Positions 1 to 8,753 of a stretch of DNA of 19,407 bases are shown here, piece by piece. The position numbers and the translations under genes were made by a program. The notes under the pieces were generated by a model. The model had not been told where the DNA came from. It saw only the letters and a list, made by a program, of their open reading frames with translations, and did not search any database. This stretch comes from JAUSPI01 sp964650385. GTDB taxonomy: Bacteria > Desulfobacterota > Syntrophia > Syntrophales > JADFWA01. Position 1 is the stretch's first letter. Every line of letters starts with the position of its first letter. The stretch spans positions 1-19,407 of the forward strand of contig CAZYTP010000048.1 of the NCBI GenBank assembly GCA_964650385.1, read 5' to 3'.

Positions 1-1
1 C

Positions 2-940
2 CCTCGTGGATATTCATTCGTCGGCTTAACCCCGGACGGAGAGAACGGAAAGAAGTGGAAAGCGAAATATGGCGTTGTCGGGCTCGAATTGCTTGGAAAA
101 GATTATCTGTCTGATGGTATGAACGAAGAAGGTTTGGCAGCAGGTTTGTTTTATCATCAAGGATTTGCCAGTTATCCAAGCTACGAAAAGGAGAAGGCAG
201 CGAATACCATCACCGCAATTGATGTTGCAAATTTTATCCTTTCCCAATTTTCCACTTTAGATGAAGTTCGTCAGGGTATGAGTAAAGTCAGGGTTGTTCC
301 GGTAGTTGAAGAGGCATTAGGGATTCCAATTTATGCTCACTGGATGGTGACGAGTCCGGAGGGAGAATCCATTGTAATCGAGTTTGTAAATGGTGAAATG
401 AAGATTTTCGACTGTCCGTTAGGGGTAATTACGAATGCACCTACATACGATTGGCATATGACCAATTTGCGGAATTATTTGAATCTTTCGGCGGTTGCCC
501 CTCCTGACAAAAAAATAAAAGATCTGGATTTCAAACCTTTGGGTGGTGGCAGCGGAATGATTGGATTGCCAGGTGACTTTACGCCGCCTTCACGTTTTGT
601 GCGCGCGGTTGCATGGACCCTGACTGCACGCCCTACCCAAACGTCTTCTGAAACTGTTTATGAAGTATTCAGAATTCTTGACAATTTCAACGTGCCTCTT
701 GGCGCGGCAGAAGGCTCTGATAGTCCCGGTAAAACGGGAACTATGCGTAGTGCTACGCAATGGACTACAGCATGGAATCTTTCCGAGCAGGTGTTCTATT
801 ATCACACTCAGCATAACCGGCGTGTTCGAACTATGGATGTGAAAGCACTCGATTTTTCAAAGCTCGGAAACGACATTCTTTATTTGCCTCTTGATAAAAA
901 TAAAAGGCAGGATCTCGAAGATATTACGCCTAAAAAGTAG
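2..940 (+). CDS. Choloylglycine hydrolase / penicillin V acylase family protein (5' partial)
   Basis: The reading frame is open from the first bases of the window, before the first ATG at 89, so the start and the N-terminal nucleophile Cys expected of this Ntn-hydrolase family lie outside. Visible family features are the GVVGLELLGKDYLSDGMNEEGL region (residues about 25-45 of the visible part), the MVTSPEGESIVIEF strand pair, the VITNAPTYDWHMTNLRNY block and the GLPGDFTPPSRFVRA block. In the family these surround the substrate pocket, and members cleave linear amide C-N bonds in bile salts, penicillin V or N-acyl homoserine lactones. The substrate cannot be told here. The gene ends in TAG and is followed about 75 bases later by an alpha/beta hydrolase on the same strand. 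Family membership is secure; specificity is unknown. Confidence 0.88.
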   Translation, partial: PRGYSFVGLTPDGENGKKWKAKYGVVGLELLGKDYLSDGMNEEGLAAGLFYHQGFASYPSYEKEKAANTITAIDVANFILSQFSTLDEVRQGMSKVRVVPVVEEALGIPIYAHWMVTSPEGESIVIEFVNGEMKIFDCPLGVITNAPTYDWHMTNLRNYLNLSAVAPPDKKIKDLDFKPLGGGSGMIGLPGDFTPPSRFVRAVAWTLTARPTQTSSETVYEVFRILDNFNVPLGAAEGSDSPGKTGTMRSATQWTTAWNLSEQVFYYHTQHNRRVRTMDVKALDFSKLGNDILYLPLDKNKRQDLEDITPKK

Positions 941-1016
941 GGATTCTCTAATAGTCATTATTGCTAACAAGGCGCTCCAAAGCGGCAGAGAAACTGAGTT
1001 GTTTGACGGATGGCTT

Positions 1017-2063
1017 ATGGCAGAAAAAATCAGTCATCAACGTTTGTTATGTTTGATCGTATTCTGTGCGTTTATTGCAGCATTAACAATCGGCTGTATG
1101 TCGCGAGGCGAAAAGAGCATGAATGAAGAAAAAGCATCTGTAGAAAAGATCTTAACCGAACCTGATTATGATTACGAAGGTTTTGTCGACTACATCTATG
1201 ACGGTCATACCTACAAATTATGGTACGGCAGAATTGGGTCCGGCAGTGCACCACCCGCGTTGGTTCTGCACGGCGGTCCGGGAGGCAATCATCATAATCT
1301 CGTAGCGTTTCAGGCATTGGCTGATGAACGCCCTGTGATCTTCTATGACCAACTGGGGTGTGGAAAATCAGACCGCCCGGATAATCCGTCCTTGTGGACT
1401 GCTGAACGATATTTTGATGAGGTGCGAGCGGTACGGGATGGTTTGGGCTTGAAGAAGTACCATTTGATTGGTCATTCATGGGGAACTACCCTGGCTGTTG
1501 GATTTACCGCCAAACACCCAGACGGGATATTGTCCGTTTCTCTCCATAGCCCGGTGCTGAGTTTTCCCTATTACATCGATCATGTTGCCCCAACACTTAA
1601 GCAGGGCCTGAGCTGCTTGAATGGAAAAGCCGGGCAGGTCATTGATGATTATGAATTGAGGGGGGTGGGGACAAAGAACGACTACGACGAAGCTTGCATG
1701 GAGTTCATCAAGCGGCATGTGACATGCACTTGGCCATTACCTGAGGCGATGAAAAAATTGATTGCCGCACGAAATGCCGCAATCCACGACATTATGGTTG
1801 CAAGCGGTTCGGAGTTGAATGTGCCGGGAAATCTAAAGACGGTAAACGTAACCTCGCAACTGTCCAGGTTGAATGTCCCTGTTCTTATAACCTGCGGAAA
1901 CGACGATCTGTGTACGCCTGCCTATACTAAATGGCAGGCTGGGTTTGCCAATGATCCCCAGTGTCATATCATACAGGGAAGCGGCCACATGACCCCCGTG
2001 GACAGGCCACTGGAACTCCTCAGGCTGCAAAGGGCTTTTCTAAGGGAAGTGGAAAACCCATAG
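1017..2063 (+). CDS. Alpha/beta hydrolase, proline iminopeptidase-like (S33), probable lipoprotein or secreted
   Basis: The protein has the proline iminopeptidase layout: oxyanion motif HGGPGGNHHN, then YDQLGCGKSDRP, nucleophile elbow GHSWGT (Ser154), acid in GNDDLCTP (Asp297) and catalytic His in GSGHMTP (His324), numbered from the ATG at 1017. That start is preferred over an in-frame ATG at 891 because 891 lies inside the upstream gene and because 1017 begins a basic-then-hydrophobic segment ending in LTIGC. This segment looks like a signal peptide with an imperfect lipobox, so the enzyme is probably exported. No strong Shine-Dalgarno is visible, which leaves the start somewhat uncertain. 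Length (348 aa) fits S33 peptidases. An N-terminal Pro or other small ester/amide substrate is possible; the family is promiscuous. Confidence 0.9.
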   Translation: MAEKISHQRLLCLIVFCAFIAALTIGCMSRGEKSMNEEKASVEKILTEPDYDYEGFVDYIYDGHTYKLWYGRIGSGSAPPALVLHGGPGGNHHNLVAFQALADERPVIFYDQLGCGKSDRPDNPSLWTAERYFDEVRAVRDGLGLKKYHLIGHSWGTTLAVGFTAKHPDGILSVSLHSPVLSFPYYIDHVAPTLKQGLSCLNGKAGQVIDDYELRGVGTKNDYDEACMEFIKRHVTCTWPLPEAMKKLIAARNAAIHDIMVASGSELNVPGNLKTVNVTSQLSRLNVPVLITCGNDDLCTPAYTKWQAGFANDPQCHIIQGSGHMTPVDRPLELLRLQRAFLREVENP

Positions 2064-2180
2064 AACAACCGTGTGCACCGAACGCGGTAACCCGACGGAT
2101 CAAGATAGAAAAGGTGCTCTATCATCAGCCAGAAGCTGTGGGAGATTATCAGCTTTAGCGTTTTAACGAGGCCACGAAGG

Positions 2181-2780
2181 ATGCAATCAAAGGAACAAGG
2201 GATTAGCGAGATGACCCATGGTGAACTGGCTGATGCTCTGCGCGAGGCACATCAAGAAATCCTTGAGCTCCAGCTTAAATTAGCAGAATACGAGTGGGTT
2301 GAATCAGCTCTCAGGAAGCGCACGCGCGAACTCAGCGAGAGAGTCAAGGAATTGGAATGCTTGCATTCCATATCACAATGCCTTTGTCGACGCAGTACCA
2401 GTCGTTCCGAAATGCTGCAAGACATTGTCAATATGCTACCGAAGGGTTACCAGAACCCGGAACGAACATGGGCCTACCTGGAGGTATCCGGGGAATCATT
2501 CTGTTCGAACCAATTCCAGACTACGCCTGATTTTCATTCCGCAGACATCCTCATTCACGGCAGGCCAGTTGGCACTTTACGTGTCTGTGTTCTACCGAAG
2601 CCCGGTACAGGTGACGAGCCACTTATTCTTCCTATGGAAAGAGCATTGCTTCAAAGCGTCGCTCTATGGATAGGAAAAACAATGGAACATTGGAATGAGA
2701 CAAAACAAATGGAAGGCTCAAGTTGGTGGACACGGACAGTGAAAACTGCCGCCGCTCTGCTCCGGAAGTTTCACGGCTAG
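2181..2780 (+). CDS. Orphan coiled-coil plus GAF-like sensory module
   Basis: Residues about 10-60 form a charged coiled coil (LREAHQEILELQLKLAEYEW, then LRKRTRELSERVKELECLH). The rest resembles the GAF-like domain often found at the N-terminus of deltaproteobacterial hybrid kinases: SISQCL, then a proline/aromatic stretch with PERTWAYLEVSG, SADILIHGRPVGTLRVCVLP, and a final helix with MERALLQSVALWIGKTMEH. In such kinases a PAS or histidine kinase domain normally follows. Here the frame stops after a short WWTRTVKTAAALLRKFHG tail, so there is no output domain. It may be a stand-alone accessory sensor or a truncated kinase. A second in-frame ATG at 2211 is an alternative start. Ligand unknown. 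Confidence 0.75.
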   Translation: MQSKEQGISEMTHGELADALREAHQEILELQLKLAEYEWVESALRKRTRELSERVKELECLHSISQCLCRRSTSRSEMLQDIVNMLPKGYQNPERTWAYLEVSGESFCSNQFQTTPDFHSADILIHGRPVGTLRVCVLPKPGTGDEPLILPMERALLQSVALWIGKTMEHWNETKQMEGSSWWTRTVKTAAALLRKFHG

Positions 2781-2875
2781 CCACCATCACGTTAGCCAGG
2801 AACATTCCGAATTCCCAGATTATATTTCACTAAGAAATGTAGACTCAACTAAATAATATATGTTAGAGGGATTCT

Positions 2876-3424
2876 ATGAATCAAGCACTCTTACTCGTTG
2901 ACATTCAGAACGATTATTTCCCCGACGGGTCGATGGAGCTTTCAGGAAGCGTGGAGGCGGGGGTGCAAGCCGGAGAACTGTTGCGCGTTTTCCGGCAGAA
3001 ATCCCTGCCAGTCATCCACATTCAGCATATTTCCACGCGGCAAGGAGCTGCCTTCTTCTTGCCGAACATGAAGGGCGTCCAAATCCATGAAAGCGTTGCG
3101 CCCATCGAAGGTGAGACGGTGTTCCAGAAAAACTATCCGAACAGTTTTCGCGAAACGCCGCTTCTTGAGTACTTGCACCAACAGCAAATTTCGCAGCTTG
3201 TTATCGTGGGTACGATGACTCATGTGTGCATTGATACAACCACACGTGCCGCTGTGGACCTGGGCTTCCAATGCCTCCTGGCTTATGACGCATGCGCCAC
3301 CAAGTCATTGTCTTTCGGTGGCGAGACTGTTTCAGCTGAGCATGTTCAAACGTCGTTTCTCGCTGCAATCAATGGGTTGTTTGCCAAGGTGCTATCTGTG
3401 GAAGAGGTGTGCTCAACCCTCTAA
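2876..3424 (+). CDS. Isochorismatase-family cysteine hydrolase
   Basis: A 182-aa cysteine hydrolase of the nicotinamidase/isochorismatase superfamily. The catalytic triad is visible as Asp9 (LLLVDIQNDYF), Lys85 (FQKNYPNSF) and Cys118, the last in GTMTHVCIDTTTRAA, which also carries the usual cis-peptide region before the Cys. The Shine-Dalgarno AGAGGG at 2865-2870 fixes the ATG at 2876. Metal-binding residues of true nicotinamidases (an Asp-x-His pair after Asp9) are not evident, which favours an isochorismatase-like or general amidase function rather than NAD salvage. It stands alone, with a new ribosome-binding site and about 95 bases of upstream spacer. Substrate unknown. Confidence 0.93.
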   Translation: MNQALLLVDIQNDYFPDGSMELSGSVEAGVQAGELLRVFRQKSLPVIHIQHISTRQGAAFFLPNMKGVQIHESVAPIEGETVFQKNYPNSFRETPLLEYLHQQQISQLVIVGTMTHVCIDTTTRAAVDLGFQCLLAYDACATKSLSFGGETVSAEHVQTSFLAAINGLFAKVLSVEEVCSTL

Positions 3425-3470
3425 TATTTAAGTTTAACCGCTTAGCAGATAGACAGATCGAAAGGGAATT

Positions 3471-4325
3471 ATGCAGAAGAGTAACTACACAATCAGAACG
3501 ATGACTCGGCAAGAAATAGATATTGCCATCGACTGGGCTGCGGCAGAGGGATGGAACCCGGGGTTGTACGATGCGGATTGCTTCTATGCCGCTGATCCAA
3601 ACGGTTTCCTTATCGGATTGCTTGGGGATGAGCCTATTGCAACGGTTTCAGTCGTGAAATATGGCGATTCCTTTGGTTTCCTTGGGTTTTACATTGTCAA
3701 GCCGGAGTATCGTGGCAAGGGCTACGGCATTCAGATATGGAATGCCGGTCTGGCGCTCCTTAGAGGTTGTACTATCGGCCTTGATGGCGTAGTCGCTCAA
3801 CAGGACAACTACAAGAAGTTAGGGTTTACATTGGCCTATAAAAATATCCGATATCAGGGGGGAACCGGCGGCGGGCATTATCAAGGTAATTCAGGGATCG
3901 TACCGTTGTCCACGCTACCTTTTGATGATATCTGCGCATACGACAAACCTTTTTTCCCCGACAATCGCATGCAATTCCTGAGGTGCTGGATAGATCAACC
4001 ACAAAGTACAGCGCTGGGCATCCTGCGAAACCGCAAGCTGGCAGGTTACGGGGTCCTGCGCACTTGTCGCTCCGGATACAAGGTGGGGCCGTTGTTTGCG
4101 GACAGCCCGGAGTTTGCAGAACATCTATTCCTGGCTTTAAAGTCACATGCCCCGGAAGATGCCCCGATTTTCCTGGACACGCCGGCAGTGAATTCAGCGG
4201 CAGTCGATTTGGTGAAGCGGCACAATATGATTGTCGTGTTTGAGACGGCCCGCATGTACACAGGAAAAAGCCCTGATTTGCCCATAAACCGACTGTTCGG
4301 TGTGACGACTTTTGAACTTGGGTGA
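3471..4325 (+). CDS. GNAT N-acetyltransferase with C-terminal second GNAT-like (Acetyltransf_18) domain
   Basis: The N-terminal half is a GNAT fold with motif A at YIVKPEYRGKGYGIQIWN, the acetyl-CoA pyrophosphate-binding loop. The C-terminal half carries the pattern of the Acetyltransf_18 domain: GYGVLRTCRSGYKVGPLFAD, then PIFLDTPAVNSAAVDLVKRH and MYTGKSPDLPINRLFGVTTF. This two-domain architecture at about 285 aa is common in uncharacterised bacterial acetyltransferases. The Shine-Dalgarno AAAGGGA (3461-3467) sits just before the ATG at 3471. It lies 46 bases after the isochorismatase gene on the same strand. The acceptor substrate is unknown. Confidence 0.92.
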   Translation: MQKSNYTIRTMTRQEIDIAIDWAAAEGWNPGLYDADCFYAADPNGFLIGLLGDEPIATVSVVKYGDSFGFLGFYIVKPEYRGKGYGIQIWNAGLALLRGCTIGLDGVVAQQDNYKKLGFTLAYKNIRYQGGTGGGHYQGNSGIVPLSTLPFDDICAYDKPFFPDNRMQFLRCWIDQPQSTALGILRNRKLAGYGVLRTCRSGYKVGPLFADSPEFAEHLFLALKSHAPEDAPIFLDTPAVNSAAVDLVKRHNMIVVFETARMYTGKSPDLPINRLFGVTTFELG

Positions 4326-4329
4326 TCAT

Positions 4330-4346
4330 ACCAAATGATATTTGGT
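4330..4346. other. Small perfect AT-rich hairpin after the GNAT gene
   Basis: ACCAAAT and ATTTGGT (7 bp arms, 3-base loop) begin 4 bases after the GNAT stop codon. There is no T-tract, so it is a poor intrinsic terminator. A second short hairpin, CTGCC-TCC-GGCAG at 4408-4420, follows and precedes TAAAACTTTT. Either could protect or end the upstream transcript, but evidence is weak. Confidence 0.25.
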
Positions 4347-4486
4347 GTCATATGCCGCATGAACGGTTCGTCCTCAGTTCCATGCCGTATATATAGCATA
4401 TTCGCCTCTGCCTCCGGCAGTAAAACTTTTCATAAAACTAAAGCATTTTTGTTTTTGTGCCGATTCTATTAGAAGTATAGTTGCGA

Positions 4487-4518
4487 GAAAGGAAAACCTT
4501 TCGAAAGAGTGGGCCGCA
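4487..4518 (+). promoter_or_regulatory. Leader stem-loop resembling the 5' half of a c-di-GMP-I (GEMM) riboswitch
   Basis: The segment around 4497-4518 reads CCTTTCGAAAGAGTGGG followed by CCGCAA. The c-di-GMP-I riboswitch core, as remembered from the Vibrio Vc2 aptamer, has CCATTCGAAAGAGTGGG followed by ACGCAA. The match includes the GAAA tetraloop and most of the conserved joining strand, and GGAAAACC lies where GGCAAACC is expected. The 3' half of the aptamer, with the tetraloop receptor and second ligand contact, is not recognisable before the kinase start at 4579. GAAAGG-AAAA-CCTTTC (4487-4502) is also a perfect competing hairpin. This could be a degenerate or divergent aptamer, or chance. 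Confidence 0.3.
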
Positions 4519-4578
4519 ATGTCGGCACAGCCATTATTGCTGAATTCAAGATTATTGATGTCGAGGAGTAGGTCCAAC

Positions 4579-6468
4579 ATGCCTAAAATATTGATAGTAG
4601 ATGACGAGGTTTTAATAGCTACACAGCTAAAAGAACGGCTTATATTCATGGGATATACCGTCGTAGGTATAGCATCTTCTGGAGAAGCCGCCATAGATAT
4701 GGCAAGAAGTCTTGCCCCCGATTTAGTCCTGATGGACATTGTCATGCCGGGTAATATGGATGGTATTGAAGCCGCAAAAAAAATAAGAGGTGAGTTGAAT
4801 ATCCCGGTTACATTTCTAAGCGCGCATATTGATAACAAGCTCATCAAAAAGGCAAAATTGGCGGAACCTTTCGGATATCTCTTAAAGCCCTTCAATGAAA
4901 GCGAAATAAAAGCGGCCATCGAAGTTGCTCTTTACAAAAAAGATATGGAGAAAAGACTGCAGGAATCGGAAGCAAGATACCGCAGCGTCTTTGAGAATAC
5001 AGGTGCAGCCACCATAATTGTTGAAGAGGATGGGACTCTTTCTATGGTAAACAAAGAAACTGAGAAGCTCAGTGGGTATTCTAAAGAAGAACTAGAAGGC
5101 AAGATGTGTTGGACGAACTTTATACCTCAGGAAGATCCTGAACGGTTAAAGGGCTGTCACGTTAAAAGAAGAGAAGATGAAGGGGCTGCGCCGACAGAAT
5201 GTGAGCTTTGCATGGTTGACAGGCACGGAAAGATAAAAGACATATCAGCGAAGATAACAATAATTCCCGGGACAAAAAAGAGCGTTGCTTCATTGAGGGA
5301 CATTACCGAGCGAAAGCTTCTCGAATCCCAACTCCAGCATGCCCAGAAGATGGAAGCCATAGGCACATTAGCAGGCGGGATTGCCCACGACTTCAACAAC
5401 CTTCTTATGGGTATCCAGGGGAATGTCTCCCTCGCCCTTTTAAATATGGAGCCCGATCACCCCCATTATGTAAGGCTTAATAACGTCGAACAGTATGTCA
5501 GGAGCGGGGCGGAACTTACCAGTCAATTACTTGGTTTTGCCAGGGGAGGGAAATACGAAGGCACACCAACCAATCTGAATGAACTCATCAAGAAGAGTTC
5601 CAGTATGTTTGGCCGTACCAGAAAAGAGATAGAAATTCACAGGACATACCAGGAAGACATCTGGACGGTGGAAGTGGATCAGGGTCAGATAGAACAAACA
5701 CTTTTAAATCTCTATGTCAATGCATGGCAGGCCATGCCCGGAGGCGGCAAGCTCTATCTTCAGACGGAGAATGTCACCCTTGATGAAAACTATGTAAAAC
5801 CTTATCACTTTGAACTCGGCAGATACGTGAAGATATCAGTTACGGACACAGGCGTTGGGATGGATAAGGCAACAAAAGATAAGATCTTTGATCCGTTCTT
5901 TACGACAAAGGAAAGGGGCAGTGATAAGGGTACAGGATTAGGCTTGGCCTCTGCCTATGGCATCATAAAGAATCACCATGGCTTTATCAACATTTACAGT
6001 GAAGAGGGTGTGGGAACCACCTTCAATATATGCCTGCCCGTATCGGAAGCAGTGGTCAGGGATCAGAGGGAAGTGGTTAGACAGGAACAGTTTCTGACGG
6101 GACATGAGACGATTCTTCTCGTAGATGATGAGGAGATGATCATCAATGTTAGTAAGGAGATACTGAAGACTTTAGGCTACACAGTATTAACAGCAGGAAG
6201 CGGGGAAGAAGCAACAGCGGTATATAAGGTAAATAGAGACAAGATCGGCATGGTAATTCTGGATATGATCATGCCTGACATGAATGGTGGAAAGACTTAT
6301 GATGTTTTGAAAGAGATCAATCCTGATATAAAGGTTCTCCTGTCAAGCGGATACAGTATCAGTGGTCAGGCAACGGAAATACTGGAACGTGGTTGTGATG
6401 GTTTTATACAGAAGCCGTTCAATATAGAACAACTTTCTCAAAAAATAAGGGAAATTCTGGATAAATAG
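4579..6468 (+). CDS. Hybrid sensor histidine kinase, REC-PAS-HisKA-HATPase-REC
   Basis: Domains in order, numbered from the ATG at 4579: receiver 1 (residues 1-120, acidic pair Asp8/Asp9, phosphoacceptor Asp53 in LVLMDIVMPG, Lys in YLLKPF), PAS (about 130-250, starting ARYRSVFENTGAA), HisKA with His270 in GGIAHDFNNLL, HATPase with N-box LYVNAWQAMPGGG, G1 box DTGVGM and GTGLGLASAYG, then receiver 2 (about 515-629, Asp562 in MVILDMIMPDMNG, Lys in FIQKPFN). There are no membrane segments, so it is cytoplasmic. The start at 4579 is chosen over an ATG at 4519 because GAGGAG at 4563-4568 is well spaced and the receiver begins right there. The N-terminal receiver suggests control by an upstream kinase, with phosphorelay to the C-terminal receiver. 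No output regulator is adjacent. Confidence 0.96.
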   Translation: MPKILIVDDEVLIATQLKERLIFMGYTVVGIASSGEAAIDMARSLAPDLVLMDIVMPGNMDGIEAAKKIRGELNIPVTFLSAHIDNKLIKKAKLAEPFGYLLKPFNESEIKAAIEVALYKKDMEKRLQESEARYRSVFENTGAATIIVEEDGTLSMVNKETEKLSGYSKEELEGKMCWTNFIPQEDPERLKGCHVKRREDEGAAPTECELCMVDRHGKIKDISAKITIIPGTKKSVASLRDITERKLLESQLQHAQKMEAIGTLAGGIAHDFNNLLMGIQGNVSLALLNMEPDHPHYVRLNNVEQYVRSGAELTSQLLGFARGGKYEGTPTNLNELIKKSSSMFGRTRKEIEIHRTYQEDIWTVEVDQGQIEQTLLNLYVNAWQAMPGGGKLYLQTENVTLDENYVKPYHFELGRYVKISVTDTGVGMDKATKDKIFDPFFTTKERGSDKGTGLGLASAYGIIKNHHGFINIYSEEGVGTTFNICLPVSEAVVRDQREVVRQEQFLTGHETILLVDDEEMIINVSKEILKTLGYTVLTAGSGEEATAVYKVNRDKIGMVILDMIMPDMNGGKTYDVLKEINPDIKVLLSSGYSISGQATEILERGCDGFIQKPFNIEQLSQKIREILDK

Positions 6469-6602
6469 GAGTTACTTTACTTCCAAATTATGAAAGCACC
6501 ATCCAATAGAACTCTTACATTGAAGGCATTCTTGTTTTTTGAATTCTATGGTCTGGACGTTACGAATAGCTCGATCATATCGTGATCAAAAATGCTTTTG
6601 TA

Positions 6603-7110
6603 TTATTTTCCCCAGAGGGAGGCGAAGCGTCGTGCGATTTCGCAGTGCATCTCTATTCCGATAGTGACCGCATCATCGTTAAAATCAAACTTTGCATGAT
6701 GATTGTGCGGATAGTCTTTAGCTTCCGGAGGCCTGATACCGAGAAACCAGAACATTCCGGGAATCTGCTCGGCATAATAGGCAAAATCTTCACAGCCCAT
6801 CAGCGGGGGATGGTTCGCCTTCACCTGTTTCCCCCCTATAATATCCTGTGAAATTTTCTCGAAAATAGCTGTACTTTCCTTATGGTTTACAAGGACAGGA
6901 TACCCTTCTTCGATTGTGACGGCGGCATCTGCTCCGAATACTTTGGCAGTCTGCTTCGATAACTCTTTGATCCGTTCAGCGATTTTTTAAGCAACCTGGG
7001 TGAAAGGGCGCGAAATGTCCCTTCCATGACAGCTTGATTGGGACTAATGTTTGTCGCTGTGCCGGCATAAAACTTTGCCACGGCACTTACTGCCTGATCC
7101 AATTGTTTCA
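6603..7110 (-). pseudogene. Amidohydrolase (M20) 3' fragment, copy A, frameshifted
   Basis: On the - strand this encodes the C-terminal third of an M20-type amidohydrolase: AVSAVAKFYAGTATNISPNQ, EGTFRALSPRLLKK, then after a frameshift VFGADAAVTIE, NHPPLMGCEDFAYYAEQIPG and HHAKFDFNDDAVTIGIEMH, ending FASLWGK and TAA. The shift is at a run of six T (+ strand 6983-6988), where the coding strand lacks one A for continuous reading. The metal-binding N-terminal domain is missing: homology stops at about 7100, close to the end of the chemoreceptor gene. Bases 6719-7043 are identical to 12069-12393 of copy C, while the last 105 bases of coding sequence differ from C at about 12 positions and have their own stop. 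It cannot make active enzyme. Confidence 0.85.
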
Positions 7111-7145
7111 GCTAATTATGCTGTTATGTTAAATCCTTATCTTTA

Positions 7146-8753
7146 TTAAAAATCATTAAAATCACTCTCATCCATGGGAATGACCTCATGGGGTTCGCTT
7201 TTCTCTCTTGTAGCCTTTTTTGCTGGAATTGCAAGAAGATTTTGGATGTTGGCTCCAACTTTTGTGTACCGGTTCATCTCTTTTCTGTTTACTTCGGTGT
7301 CCTTACTGTCTGCATTATTTCCGCTTCCGCTAACTAAAGCTATCAGCTCACCGACAACTCCCTTCATATGTTCTGCCTGGGTGTTCATCTCTTCAGAAGC
7401 TGAGGCAGACTCCTCAGCACTGGCTGCATTGCTCTGGGTTACCTTGTCCATCTCGGTAACGGCCTTGTTCACCTGCTCAATGCCTGCGGCCTGCTCATTG
7501 GATCCACTGGCAATCTCACCGACCAACTCACTCACTTTACCCGAGCTTGTGGCCACTTCTCCAAAGGCCTCATTGGTTCGGCTAACAAGCGCTGCTCCTT
7601 CCCCTACCTTCTTGACTGTGCCTTCAATAAGGTCGGCGGTATTCTTTGCCGCATCAGCCGCCCTCATGGCGAGGTTTCTCACCTCATCGGCCACCACGGC
7701 GAACCCCGCTCCCGCCTCACCTGCCCTGGCAGCCTCAACTGCTGCATTAAGGGCAAGTAGATTTGTCTGAAAGGCGATCTCGTCAATGGTCTTGACGATC
7801 TTTGAGGTCTCCTCGCTTGCTTTAGTTATATCCTCCATAGAGGTAGTAAGTTCTCCCATGGAGGTATTTGCGTTACCGATGACCTGGTTTGCCTCCTTCA
7901 TGAGGGTATCAGCCTGGGCGGCATTATCGGCATTTTGCCTGGTCATGGAGGACATCTCTTCCATGGAGGAGGATGTCTCCTCAAGGGATGATGCCTGCTC
8001 GGAGGCACCTTCTGCCAGTAAGTGGCTTGCAGATGAGACTTGACCGGATGCTGAGGCCACCTGGTCAGCTACATCATCCAAACTACTTGCAATTCGTTTA
8101 ACGGGCTGGATAACCAATCTCGAAATCAATAAGAAAAGCGTCAAGATTGTGATGAGGCCTCCGAAAAAGCCTATAATTATATTTTTATTACGAAGCTTTC
8201 CCAGGCCACCATACATCTCCTCGATACTCTTCCTTACCATCAATCCCCCAAGGACGGAACGGCTTGAGCCATGGCAGTGAAAACAGCGATTTTCGTTCGA
8301 AATGGGGCGCAACATGGTTAAAAAAGGTTTCCCTCCTATGGCCTCTTCAACCTCGATTTTCTTAACTTTGCCCTTTTGCAGCATTTGGTCAATGCTAGCT
8401 TCTAATTCAGCCGAGTTAATGAGTTTATTTAATTTATGCCCAATGTCATGTTCTTTAGAGGCATAGGTTACATGCTTATCGAATCCAAAGATTAAGACTT
8501 CCACCCCTTCCATACGAGACCCAAAGTCCACCATCTGTTGCGTGATGGTACTTGTATCACCTACAGACATGGGATGAAGCATACCATTATAGACTGCATC
8601 AGCAAGCATGTTTGCCGAATCGCTAAACTCTCCCTTGAATTGCTTGCGTTGACTTGAGATGTTTATATAGATAATACAAGAGAAAACTAGGAAAATGACA
8701 ATAGCAAGGCCAGTGATTACTTTAAATTGTACACCTTTGGTTAAAGCTTTCAT
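7146..8753 (-). CDS. Methyl-accepting chemotaxis protein with periplasmic haem-c binding motif
   Basis: A 535-aa transmembrane chemoreceptor. TM1 spans about residues 10-32, followed by a periplasmic sensor of about 155 residues containing one CxxCH motif (Cys157-Phe-His-Cys160-His161), TM2 at about 190-213, a short linker, and a long cytoplasmic coiled coil. The signalling tip is EIAFQTNLLALNAAVEAARA followed by GEAGAGFAVVADEVRNLA. The haem motif suggests covalent haem c in the sensor, as in described haem-containing Geobacter chemoreceptors, for redox or gas sensing. The C-terminus HEVIPMDESDFNDF is a tail type I associate with this group, not a classical CheR-tethering pentapeptide. Its ATG overlaps the stop of the upstream tetrahaem cytochrome by one base (TGATG), so the two are almost certainly co-translated. 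Confidence 0.95.
   Translation of the reverse strand: MKALTKGVQFKVITGLAIVIFLVFSCIIYINISSQRKQFKGEFSDSANMLADAVYNGMLHPMSVGDTSTITQQMVDFGSRMEGVEVLIFGFDKHVTYASKEHDIGHKLNKLINSAELEASIDQMLQKGKVKKIEVEEAIGGKPFLTMLRPISNENRCFHCHGSSRSVLGGLMVRKSIEEMYGGLGKLRNKNIIIGFFGGLITILTLFLLISRLVIQPVKRIASSLDDVADQVASASGQVSSASHLLAEGASEQASSLEETSSSMEEMSSMTRQNADNAAQADTLMKEANQVIGNANTSMGELTTSMEDITKASEETSKIVKTIDEIAFQTNLLALNAAVEAARAGEAGAGFAVVADEVRNLAMRAADAAKNTADLIEGTVKKVGEGAALVSRTNEAFGEVATSSGKVSELVGEIASGSNEQAAGIEQVNKAVTEMDKVTQSNAASAEESASASEEMNTQAEHMKGVVGELIALVSGSGNNADSKDTEVNRKEMNRYTKVGANIQNLLAIPAKKATREKSEPHEVIPMDESDFNDF

Noticed and set aside
960..1010. CTAACAAGGCGCTCC resembles the left end of an integron attC site, among one-gene units typical of cassettes.
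   Set aside because: The left core is imperfect, no matching GTTRRRY right core or complementary arm was found, and other gaps in 1-4330 lack attC-like sequence.
7174..8043. Long + strand frames of 198 and 85 codons opposite the chemoreceptor.
   Set aside because: They are antisense to a well-supported receptor and show only low-complexity Ser/Ala sequence.
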